NCBI GenBank assembly: GCA_963580285.1
Contig: OY757026.1
Coordinates: 70,247,396 to 70,311,395 of the forward strand
Reading direction: 5' to 3'
Source: Lucinisca nassula
Taxonomy: Eukaryota > Mollusca > Bivalvia > Lucinida > Lucinidae
Length of the DNA: 64,000 nt
The notes beneath the pieces were generated by a model. That model was given only the letters and a program-made list of their open reading frames with translations. It did no database searches and was not told the origin of the DNA. Shown piece after piece: positions 1 through 12,600 of this stretch. Both the position numbers and the translations under genes were made by a program. Positions within the stretch are counted from its first letter, which is position 1. Each line of letters opens with the position of its first letter.

Positions 1-128
1 GACAGTACACTCCATAGGGTTGAATATCTTTATATTTGCTCTGCTGCCAACGGTAGATCCATTTAGTGGTGTGTTCCTGTGCATGAATGTGGCAGTACTC
101 CCATCTCTGTTCGCTCTCATTTATTCAG
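1..128 (+). CDS. CHS: Chitin synthase exon 1 (partial): N-terminal membrane segments
   Basis: The frame starts at base 2; base 1 is the last base of a codon. It encodes a strongly hydrophobic stretch with [16 protein letters not shown] followed by a second hydrophobic run, matching the N-terminal membrane region of metazoan chitin synthases. The donor is TTCAG|GTAAAA at 129, and the intron is phase 1. The true 5' end of the exon lies outside the window. Confidence 0.85.
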
Positions 129-569
129 GTAAAATTTTATTTATTTTATCACACGTATAGTAGTCGCAGATAAGATTGACTAGGCGGAGCTGTAGTTTGC
201 ACCTACCTACAGAATGTTCTATTAACAAAGAGGTACACCAAGTCACCCGATTGTGTGAATTCAACTGTAACAATGGCGTATATGCCCATTTGGTCCGCTT
301 GCTGAAAGCATGCGAAAGGCAGACTACCGAATCCTCTGGTGGACTCTACGAATTCGACACCGAAATAGCTCCGCCTAGTAAATCTTACCTGTGATGACTA
401 TATCCGTGTGTAAAGAGTTTATGCCTCGTCACAACCATCTCTTTAAATTTTAACAGCTGATATTGGCTTACAGTTGGACAAGGCCTGTTGTCTGTTCAGC
501 AGGTATTGGAAGATGGGGAATATGTTATTTCTTCTGTTTCTGAATCTTCACTCATTTTCCTTTTCTCCC

Positions 570-639
<70 letters not shown>

Positions 640-646
640 TCCTCTC

Positions 647-689
<43 letters not shown>

Positions 690-3600
690 TTCACTATCAT
701 CTCCCTATCTCTTTTCTCCATTTCTGTAGGAGACGACACAAAATGACCAGCAATGGTAAATGTGTCGTTAAACCCCTACATATGTTAAACAATTCCTTTT
801 AACTTCGCAATGATCTAGAGTCGAATCAAAGAGTGAGTTCTGCGGGGTGAACAGTATTTAAACCCTTATCTTGCTGAGCAGGACAACTTACCTTTGCAAA
901 CAGTGTAGATCCAGATCAGATGGTTTCTGAAGAAGCCATCTTTGCAAACAGTGTAGATCCAGATCAGATAACTTCTGAAGAAGCCATCTGCTCAGGATCT
1001 ACACCGTTTGTTATGCAGTTTGTAAACAGAACGAATACAATATGTCGAGTAGTTTAATACGTGGATAGGCAGTATGAGTATAGCTAATTAATCTATTCAA
1101 CAGGATAAGAATTAAAATACAACACTGCTTATGAATATTCCCGAATAACCGACACTCCTGTTTCTATCAGTGTTGTGTTCGTTGTTTCCAAATGTAGCAA
1201 TTACGCAAACACGCCTATACAAATACATAGTCACCTTTATCGCTGAAAAAAATGAAAATTTTATGATGAAAAATTGTGATATTTTTCTTATTTCTGCTCA
1301 AAATATTGATTGTTGGCCTCGTCGAGGCGGTTCTAACGAGTACCCACAATCTATATTTTAGAGCAGAAAAAAGAAAAATAACGTATACCCCCTGAAACCC
1401 CAGTTTTACTGTATAAAAGTGGGGTTCAAGGGGGTCAAAATGATATAGGTGTGTTTTCGTGATGCATTATGTGTAACCCTCTATATACCGTCATTTTATA
1501 TAAGGACGAAACTCATCACAACGACCATTTCAATGGTACGAATCCTCAGCTCAAGATAGGGGATGGGAATTGAGATATTCAAGAATATTGTATTAATTAC
1601 TCAAAGAAACAAATGGTGTAGGCATTTGTTAGAATCGCCTAGGCGAGAACACGCCTTTTTGGGATTCTTTAAAGCAGCAAATTCTTTATAACGATTAGTG
1701 TTAGGGAACAAATACTGTCGTTAAAACGAGGTCCGTTGTATAATTCTTTTGTATCTGATCGAACAACAAATACACAGACGCAATGAAGGACTTTCAGAAA
1801 ATTAATGTGATTTTGTTTGTTTGATTTGAGGTTTAACGTCCCCGTCAACACGATTTAAGTCATGTTGGTGACGCTGCTTCCAATATTATGGGACTTTTAC
1901 CCGAACTGAGATCAAATGACATCTCAATCCCTGCAGCCCAATGAATTAAAAGGGTTTGTATGCATGGGCAGTCCAACTCGCAGCACTTTGCCTGGGCAGG
2001 CTTAGACATTCTAAGCAGTTTATCAGTACTCATGTGCGGTCAATCAGCCCAACCTATTTCTCCCAGCCCCGATGGGCGGGGAACTAAAAAGCTGCAAAAT
2101 AGAACGCAAAAGTTACTAAAAAAAGTCATGAACTTTCAAAGAAGGTGGCCATCTAAGTCAAGCCTTCTAAAGCAGAGATAGTGTTGGTGGTTTGAAGGCA
2201 CACACACGCGCAGACACGCGCACTCCATCGTTGGCTTGAAGCTCGGATCCCAGCTAAATTAAATAAACAGCAAATTCCGTGACTGCAAAGGAACGAGCGC
2301 TAATTGATGGTCAGTAGAAAAACTACTGTTTGCGTTTCACTTCGGTGTTTATGAATGTATAACCCTTGCCTTCGATCACACTGCCAAGCCATACTTAGGG
2401 AATAACTATATTCAAAATTGTCATTTGGGGAGGTAAATCCACGGTTATATGGTCGCGTGAGCGGAGCCGTAAAACGGAATTCGCGACCTTAAAACCGACG
2501 ATTTACCTCCCAAAATGACAATTTTGCAAAATAAAAATTACTCCCCCCCCCCCATTCCAATTTATTCATTCGGTTGTTTAAAATGGTACTGTTTTGCACT
2601 AAACGACAAGCGCTATCAGCTGCATAAAACCAAATGCCACCCACAGTATATCGCAGAATATACTGTCTCGAATATTTGGTTTTACCCAATCAGACTTCGC
2701 GTTACATACGCAAGTGCATTAGAAATAATAATCACCAGAAGAAACTAACCTCAATGGAGGAAGCAAAACTTATGAAATAAGGTTATCATGCTACTGACCG
2801 TCCCAAGACGGTCGTTCTTTTGCAGTGTCTTATTTGTTAATTGGCTTTGCCGTTGGTTCATATTTCGACTGGTGTTTTATTGTCTGCCTCCATCCATGTC
2901 GCTTGCTTTCTTAGGTGACTTGAGGAGGCTGCGTTCTTTGATTGTGGTTTTTCCTGAGTGACCTTTACTTACTAATTAAGTCAGGACAGACGAAGACTAC
3001 GTGTAGGAAGACAGCATTTGCAATAATCGTACATGTACGGGAATAAACCCTTTTTCTCATTCACATTCGAAACGGGTTGTTTCGCGGAAAAAGAATCTTT
3101 CGATATATTTCTTAAATAAGATTGATTGGCGGGTCACAATGCTCCCTCAGTGGTAGAGAGACACCTTTGTGATATCATGTGATATCCTGTTTTATCATAT
3201 GACGTCGCGTCTGAGAGTGTAAAAACATCATGTAATAATTCAATAATCCACTAGTGCATTAAATATGCAAATTAGTTAGATACGCCCCGTAACGTTACAT
3301 GTATGACGTCCTTAACGACGTCGCGTTTACTAATGGCGGAATGTTGAAATTTTTATGAAACAGTCGCGAATAAAATGCTTTTTAAATGTCATATGATAAA
3401 CAGAATCTTGCATTCGAGTTCATATGTTATTGAATTTATTAAACTCGTTGAGGAAAAGGGATAAAATGCTCGGCAAAGCCTCGCATTTTATCCCTTTCCC
3501 TCAACTCGTTTAATAAATTCAATAATACATGAACACTCATGTAAGATCCTCTATCCTGTTTTATCCGTTCTTCTAGGTCCAAACACGACAAAGCCTGAAC

Positions 3601-6600
3601 CAGTCATGGTAAAGATCATCCGGAGAGTAACGCGGGCTGTCGCTCTCGTTGCCGCCATTGTCGCACTTGCTGTATGGTGTGTGTATGTCTACAGACTAGA
3701 CACAGACAGAATCAAAAGCTCACCAGGACTTGTGATTCTGTTTGTCACATCTCCGATTCTGGTTTCTGTCAGCTGGTGGGAGAACTTTGTGCCACAGGCA
3801 AGTGCCTAGAGTTATACGTTATTCAAGAATTATTTATTATTCAATATATTAAGACATTTATTGATTTTCAGATATTTATATGTTTATTAGCAGTTGGTGT
3901 TTATTCAGAGTGCTTAAATATTTTTGAACGTATTTCACATTTTAACTTAGATTGTTTGCATGGTTCTGTCAGTAGTAGGTGCCATTTGAGCGCAACGTTT
4001 ATAACGATCCTTCTGAAGCTTCTCATGTGTCTTAATTATGGCCTTAAATATACATGTCCTTTTTACAGAATCTGGAAAAAAAAAGTTTTTTTACTTTTGT
4101 AACATTTTTAACATAGACTTTTTTCATGCTTCAATAACATGAAGGTGTGTATATGCAGTAGATACCTTCTGAGCGCAACTCCTCCAACAGTGTAATACCG
4201 ATCCGTCTGAAACTTAAGAGTTAACTTTATCATGGTTTGAAGATATGCATGTGCTTAATACAGAATCTTGAAATAATATTTTCACTTTTTCACATTTAAG
4301 CAATATACTTTTTTCATGCATTAATACTATGAATTACAAAAGTGCATATGCAGTAGGTACCTTGTGAGAGCAACTCCTCCTACAGTTTAACAACCGATCC
4401 TTCTGAAATTTTACAGGTGTTTGTATCATGGTCTGAAGATGTGCATGTGCCTTTTATATAATTTTTCACTTTTTTCACATTTTTAGCATAGAAGTTGTTT
4501 TGCACGGTTCAGAGTTATTACTCGGTGTGGGCAGTGTGAAGGGGAGGGCGGTGATGAATAACTTGGCAAAATGGCGGGGGAAATAAATTCCCCGTGGAAT
4601 TGGATTGTTAGAATATGAACATTACATGGCCGTCTTAGAGAGGATGAATTTGGACACGTATGTATGTATGTATGTATGTATGTATGTATGTATGTATGTA
4701 TGTATGTATGTATGTATGTATGTATGTATGTATGTATGTATGTATGTTTTACGTCCTACCAACAGCTAAGGTCATACGGAGACGGGAGCTCGGTTTATAG
4801 ACTCATCCGAATGCCCGTGAAGCCCGGGATCGATCCAAAGACCCCTGGTTTATGTGGAGAGTAGCATAACCACTACACCACGAAGGCTTGTATGTATGTA
4901 TGTATGTATGTATGTATGTATGTATGTATGTATGTATGTATGTATGTATGTATGTATGTATGTATGTATGTATGTATGTATGTATGTATGTGTTTATGTA
5001 TGTGTGTAAGTATGTGTGTATGCATGTGTGTATGTATGTATGCGGGTAATAGCAAAGTAATGTTGATAATATCAGTATATGTCTTGTTCATTAGTAACTT
5101 CGAGTCAATTGACAAACAATCGACCAATAAAAATCCTTTGTTCTGCTTAAAACTATTGCTTACAAAGTTATGTATATGCCAGGGCGATGAGTTTTCTCAT
5201 GGGTTACGAAAATTCAAGCGTCAACTCCGAAGCCGAAGAACCAAGGTATCAGCTCTTGTCAACCTGTGGAAAATCATCATGACAGTTGGGACAGTATCTA
5301 TTATCTACGGAGTTGACTGTGAAGACGGTAAGCTCGATACTCATTAACTTAGACGTTATTTGACAGAGCTATATTTTTTGTTATTTTTTAAAAATACCAA
5401 AAAAATATAGCTCTGTCACATAACGTCTCTGATATTCAATGGATTTAAACATGTCATAACAATTACAGTATCGGATGTGTAATAACATGTGCTACTGGCA
5501 TGAAACGTCATGACGCTGTCCGTGGGAAGCCTATGTTTAGAACCTCTTTCGCATCAAAATCCGATTTAGAATGGATATTTGATAAACAGAATCTCACACT
5601 GAAACTCACCGATGGCTGGTTTCGTCAATGTCATATATAATGGCCACTCATCTAAGGTCCTTGTTTCACACATTTTATCTTGAATGAGGTCTTTTCAGTT
5701 ATATTAAGAATGATGACTAATTTTTTATGCAAATCAAATCGAGTCGGTCTGACGATGACTAAACCTTTTGCGAACGGTATAGCCTTGATCGGACGTCTTA
5801 GAATTCGGTGTCCGATGTGGCCTTGCGCTGTTTACAAGTGTCTTTTTTGGCCAGACAACTCTTTCATAAATTTATTTTATCATTTTTCCTTTAGGTAAAC
5901 CGATTTCTCCTAGATAAAAAGTTGCATATTCTGTTTCAGTTTCGTTTTTTTAAATCAGTATATACCCTTTATGTAGCGAGCTTGGTTTTCAGAAAAGCAA
6001 GTTAAAATAAAAACACAAATGCCATCCAAAACGAACAGTCAGCACGGCAGCCATCTTAAAATCTGTTGTGAACTTCTTCTTTTGAACCGAAGGCCAACTG
6101 ATTTGAAAGTAAGTAGGCAGTATCAGGATGGCAGCCATTTTTAAAAACGTATTTTGAACTTCTCCTCTTGAACCTTAAGGCCAATCGACTCGAAATTTAG
6201 GGTAAATCATAAAATAATGCCAATCGGAAATCCAAGATAGCCATCATGGCAGCCATGTAATAATCTATTTTAAACTTCTTCTCCTCAGGACTCGGTAGAA
6301 AGTATCAGTGTGACTTTTAGATAAAAACTATACTGAAATCTTTGCTATCTGAAATCCAAAATGGCCACCATTATGGCCATCTTAAAAAACAATTTTGAAC
6401 TGCTCCTGAACTGTAAAAAGGACTTGAAACTTTACGGGTGACTTGTAGATGAAAATAGCTTTAACCGTTCTGTAATTCTTTACGAAAACACGCCTATACA
6501 AATACACTATAAATTTTACCGCCGTAAAAATGAAAAATTTAAGATGAAAGCTTGTGATATTTTTCTTATTTCTGCTCAAAATATAGATTGTGGCTCATCG

Positions 6601-9600
6601 AGGTTGTTCTAACGAGTACCCACAATTTATATTTTAGAGCAGAAATAAGAAAAATACGGTTTACCCCTGTAAACCCTAGTTTTACTATTTAAAAGTGGGG
6701 TCAAAATTATATAAGCATGTTTTCGTGATGATAGCTACAATGGTTCCAATGAGAATTCCAAGATGGCCACTGCTGCAGATCCGATGCGATCTTAAACATT
6801 TATTTTGAACTTCTTTTGCTGAACCGAAAGGCCACTTGACACAAAACCTGTTACCAGAACAACTGAAAGATCAAAAGTAGTTAAAATAGAAGTGGAAGCA
6901 ATGATCAGGAATCGATACTATCAACCCACAGCTCCCATCAGAGACATCAAAGAGAAAGAAAAACAAACACGAAGCAACAGACCCTAATGGAAACATCAAT
7001 AGCGGAAAGCCAAAAGAACAGTTACTTTCCCACAAAATGGTCAATAGGCTATCAAAAATAAAAGTCGTTCTATGTGGAAATCCAAGGTGTCTGCCAGCTG
7101 GACCGTCATCTTGATAATTCACATTAAACGTCTGCTTAACAAAAATGTAGATTCATGAGCTGTTTCTGCTGCAAATAAAGAAGGGCCAAGGGAGCAATAC
7201 TGTTGCAGCACCCCCCCCCCCACACACACACATTATAGTTCTTTTATGGCCTTAACACTTTTGTTTATAATCTATTATCCATTTTATCGACAAGTACCTT
7301 TTGGGGGTATCTAAAAAGCAGTGCTTAATTATTTTTAAACGCCTGTTTTGAAAGAAATGGACGTATTATGTTATGGCCTTTACCGGCCGTCTGTCTTGCG
7401 TAAACTTTCCTTGTTCGCCCTATAACTCAGTAACTTTCTAGCCTACGGTCGTTTCAAGATTATTTCACTTATTTCGAGCCGATCGTTAATCAGAGATGGG
7501 CCAAAACCGGAGTACCCGGAGAAAAACCACCCGACCCTCCGTTGCAGAATATGGAGTCTCGAGCGAGGCGTGAACCACTGCGGTGAGAGAGTCAGCGCTC
7601 TTATCAATTAGGCCAAGAGGTCCGTAACTGAGAGGATTATGTTGACCAAACATTAATGTGATGTGTATGAGGTCAAGATGGCGTGTTGGGTACAATGTGT
7701 TTAGTTTCTTACTAACTTCCTTTTTATAAGATTGTTGCCTTTTGCGCGCCATAACTAGGTAACAGTATGAAATATCTCAGACATCCCTTATGCGCGACAT
7801 AACTAGGTAAGCGATTGGAATATCTCAGACAACCGTTGTGCGCGCGCGCCATAACTAGGTAACCGTATCAAATATCTCAGACAACCCTTGTGCGCTCCAT
7901 AACTAGGTAACCGTATGGAATATCTCAGACATCCCTTATGCGCGACATAACTAGGTAAGCGAATGGAATATCTCTGACAACCCTTGTGTGCGGGCGCCAT
8001 AACCAGGTAACCGTATCAAATATCTCAGACAACCCTTGTGCGCTCCATAACTAGGTAACCATATGGAATATCCCAGACAACCCTTGTGCACTCCAAAAAT
8101 AGGTAACCGTATGGAATATCTCAGACAACCCTTGTGCGCGCACGCCATAACTAGATAACCGTATCAAATATCTCACACAACCCTTCTGGGCGCCATAACT
8201 AGGTAACCGTATGGAATGTACGAATGGAGCTACATGGCAAAGTCTATGAGGTGATGATGGCGTGACGCGAGCAAAATTGATTTCTATCCCTTGCATACTT
8301 TCTTGGTTACTATTATTTGATTAATTTTTTTCTCCCTATTGGTTATAACCAGGTAACCCTGTGACATATTTTGTCGAAACTTTAAAATGACGTGTGAGAG
8401 GTCACGATAGTATGTTAGCCTCGATAGCGCAGTGGTTAACGCGTTAGACTTATGATCGAGAGGCTGTGCGTTCGAATCCGGCCAACGGTATCGAGGTGTG
8501 TCCTTGGGCAAGACACGTTATGAAACTGCCCCATTACCACAGGTGTAAACGGGTTGCAGTGGCATGAAAGCCACTGCCTCTCTCTCGCGCGCGCGTGAAA
8601 ACATCCGGTTTGGGTGTTCGAGAGCGATTTAATAAGCTTGAAGCTTTCATCGCAATCGAAATATAATGAATTCGTATAAACTAAACTAAGATAGCATGTC
8701 GTGTGCAAAATAATTTCTCTCCCTTTTTTACTTTCTTAGTTTCTTCCCTTTGATTAGATGTCTTCATACTACCGGCCGTAACGTTATAACAGTACGGAAT
8801 ATTTTGACGAACGATTTGTGATGTGTATGAGGTCAAGGTGGAGTGTACGTACAAAAATAATTACTCTCCTTTCAAACTTTTTGAAATAGTTCCCTTTATT
8901 TTTTTCAGACTATCCTAGTGCACGCCATAACTAAGGAACTCTGTGGAATATAGCAATGTGTATGAGTTCAGGATGGCCTGTTGCATACAGAAATGATTTC
9001 TCTGCCCTGATTACTTCCTTAGTTTCTTCCCTTTCATTGATTCTATGTCCACTGTAGCGATAGCGGGGACTTATTGTTTTTGCCATGTATGTTTGTTGGT
9101 TTGTCGGTTGGACAAATTTAACATTGGTCATAACTTTCGAACGGTTGAGATAGTGCCTTCATATTTGTCAAGTAGGTTTCTGGGACGAGGGCTTCCCACT
9201 CATTCAAAAACTTTGACCTGTAACCTTGACCTGTGACCTACTTTAAAGAAAAAGTGTCCTTGGCCATCCTCAGAAATTCAAGTCTGTTCTGCACGCTAAA
9301 ACTAGGTAACTGTATGCAATATCTGGGTGAAGCTTCATAGTAATTCAATCTTCAAAACAGCCGGTCAAGTGCAAAAATGATTTCTCTCCATAGTTACTTC
9401 CATTTGATAAAATGTTGGTCTGTCCTTGCATGCGCAATAACTAGCTAACAATATTGATAATCGTTGTGAAACTTATAGAGATATGTATGAGGTCAAGACC
9501 TTGTATAACAAATGAGGTATTGGTTGCTCTCCCTATCTCAGTTTCTGAGTTACTTATCTTTTAATACATATTTACAGACTATCCTTCTGGGTGCCATAAC

Positions 9601-12600
9601 CAGGTTATGATATATAATGTCTCGATGAATCTTCATGGCAATATGTAGAAGCATCCGTGGTGTAGTGGATATGCTACTCGCCTTGTGGACCAGGGGTCGC
9701 AGGATCGATCCCGGGTTCGGATGAGTCTTTAAACCACGGTGCTCGTTCATGTTAAAAAATGCAGGGGTTAACAAGGGTGATCATGACACCGAATTGTTAG
9801 CGTGGGATGCCAGACAAAAGCTAATGACGCAAAAATTGACATTTCAAATAAAGAGAATGCGGTAAATTTCCTTATTCCAAGCAAAATAGACCGCGAGCCA
9901 CGTTTGAATCGGCTCATCGTTAGCTAAACTCAGGGAAAAATAAATACCATTTTAGGTACACAAATTTTTTTATGTTTTGGAGCAAAATACGTAAATAATG
10001 AACAACTATCATGTAAATCCAGGTTTGTCGGTATAAAAATTTAAGTGAAAGCAATGATTAGGAATCGATACAATTAACCAACAGCTCCCATCAGAGACAG
10101 GGAAAGAAACACAAACATGAAATAACTAGACCCTAATGAAAACATCAATAGCGGAAAGCCACAAGGACAGTTACTTACCCACAAAATGGCTAATTGGCTA
10201 TCCAAAACAAAAATATATATAAGCGATACACACACTCAACTACAAACCATAACAAAAACTAGAAATGCGTCCATAGGACACGGATGCCCCCGCCTGAAAA
10301 TATGTCTATGTTCGTATTAATCCATAGAACGTTATTGACGGTGTTTAAGTTTTGGACCCCTCTTTTTATCATTTGACCTCTAAGTATAACCTTAACCTTG
10401 GAGGTAAGGACCTTGGTTTTTTGTTAGGTAGATTGTCTCATGATGGCCAACATTTCTGCCAAGTAATTGCAAAATCCATCCAGAAATAAGAAAGATATTG
10501 ACTGTGTTTAAGATTCGGACCATTTTTTTACCTTTGACCTCTAAGTATGACCTTGATCTTGGAGGTGCTGACCTGGGTTTTGCACGTGACACATCGTCTC
10601 ATGACGGATAACATTTCTACCAAGTAATTTAAAAATCCATCAAGAAATAAGAAAGTTATTAACTGCGTTTATGTTTCGGACCCTTTTTTACATTTGACCT
10701 CAAAGTATGACCTTGACCTTGGAGGTACGGACCTGGGTTTTGCATGTGATACATCGTCGCATAATGGTTAACATTTCTACAAAGTAATTTCAAAATCCAT
10801 CCAGAAATAAGAAAGTTATTGTCTGCGTTTAAGTTTCGGTCGGACGAACGAACGAACGGACGGACGGACGGACGGACGAACAAACGGACGGAGAGGGGCA
10901 ACGCTATATTCCCTTCCACCATTCTTCGAATGGCGGGGCATAATAAACCACGACAGAACCGCCTTGGAACGGTCAATGAGACAAATTCCACTTGGGGTGG
11001 TGATTAAATCGATATTATGCGGTCGCAATCCTCGTTCTTACTTCCGTCGCGATTTAGACAAATAATTTGTTCAGTCCGCTTGAAGACCTAACTCATTAGT
11101 GCAACAACTCCGAGAACACAAACATCAAACAACCACAGAGATGAAACAACGGTTAGGATTCGACAGAATGAAACCACTGAAATGCTGGAGCAACAAAAAC
11201 AACAGTTAGAATCCAATGGGCCAGACCAAAGTAGTTTTGGTCATCATTTCACATACATGTTAACATGGTGTGTATTGATAAAGATACTAGCAAGGCCATC
11301 TTCAGAAATTCAACACGGTTCTAATTTGTATATTCATTTTATGCGGGTTTTATATATCCTCATTTCAGGTCAAGGATGCTTAGAAACTCTTTACAATGCT
11401 AATGACAACGCCACACTGTCATCAAAAACATTTGGTATGACGACTCTAGTCAGGGAAAACTTCATCGGCACTTGTTCTAAATACCTTCCACTTCTACTGG
11501 CCGCAGTCAATATAGCAGCAAGTGTTGTTTGCTACAGGTATTAGATAAAAAGATATTATGCTTGTTTGGAGACATTGCTTCCAGTTCTGTAGGACTTGTA
11601 CCCGACATTGAGATGAAATGACATCTCAAGCCCTCACACCCTATTGAACCAATAGGGTTTATATGCATGGATGGTCCGACTCGCACCACTTTTCCTGGGC
11701 AGGCTTAGATTTACACTCGTAATAAATTGTTATCTGCTAACTGCTAAACTTCTTAATCAGGGTTATCGGTACCATAAACTACGCAAAGCCTTTTCAAAAT
11801 TTTATAGACGTCATTCTGATTTAATTTAAACATTCGATATTGAACTTAAGTCTCTTCTGCAACAAGGTCTATCGGACTTAGTATATGGTGACTTAGTATA
11901 TAAATTCAGAAATATATATAACCGCAATGACTTCAGCACCCAATTTCGTAAAATCATTCTTCGATATAAAAAGATTGGGTACAACATAAATGTTATGCGA
12001 CAGACTGCATGCATGGTAGTGGACCCAATCACGGTTGACAACATTGCTTCCCTCTTTAATTGCATACTGATGGGTCAGTCCTCAGCTTTTAATTCTATGT
12101 AATGTTGGTTGGCGCTTGCTGCTCTGTCTCTGGTCGGTCCCAATCGGAGTCTATCTGTTGGTTTTCTTTTGCTTCAGCATTTCAGTGGTTTATTGCTGTG
12201 GAGTCCTCACCGTTGTTTCATCTCTGTGGTTGTTTGATTTTTTTTTTGTGTTCACGGAGATGTTGCACTGGTGAGTTAGGAGGCCTTCAAGCGGACTGAA
12301 CAAATCATTTGTCTAAATCGCGACGGAAGAAAGGGCGAGGATTGTGGCCACGTAAAATCAATTAAAGCCCCACAGTGAAATTCGTTGCACTGACCGTTCC
12401 AAGGCAGTTCCTCTGTCGCGGGCTATTTTTGTTATGGTTTGTCTTTGAGTGTTTGTATCGCTTACATTATTTTGTTCTGAATAGCCAATTGGCCATTTTG
12501 TTGGAAAGTAACAGTCCTTTTGGCTTTCCGCTATTGATGTTTCCATTAGGGTCCTTTGTTTCATGTTTGTGTTTCTGTCCCTTTGGTGTCTCTGATGGGA

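Larger units (their letters stand above)
6000..7135. repeat. Degenerate tandem repeat (AAATCCAAGATGGCCACC unit), invaded by two elements
   Basis: Units of roughly 100-130 bases share AAATCCAAAATGGCCACCAT, ATGGCAGCCATCTTAAAA, TTTGAACTTCTCCT and GAACCGAAAGGCCA. The array is interrupted by a MITE M copy (6479-6730) and a reverse family A copy (6886-7067); array sequence resumes after each. Confidence 0.7.

Noticed and set aside
474..802. Open frames of Ser/Leu repeats on + and Arg/Glu repeats on -
   Set aside because: They are readings of the (TC)n microsatellite with no other features.
4664..5127. Open frames of repeated Met-Tyr-Val-Cys and Tyr-Ile-His-Thr
   Set aside because: They are readings of the (TATG)n repeat. 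Only the part from 5183 is real (exon 3).
8412..8490. Possible tRNA gene on the + strand
   Set aside because: It has tRNA-like boxes but is followed by the GGGCAAGACACG SINE body motif and lacks a proper acceptor stem pairing.
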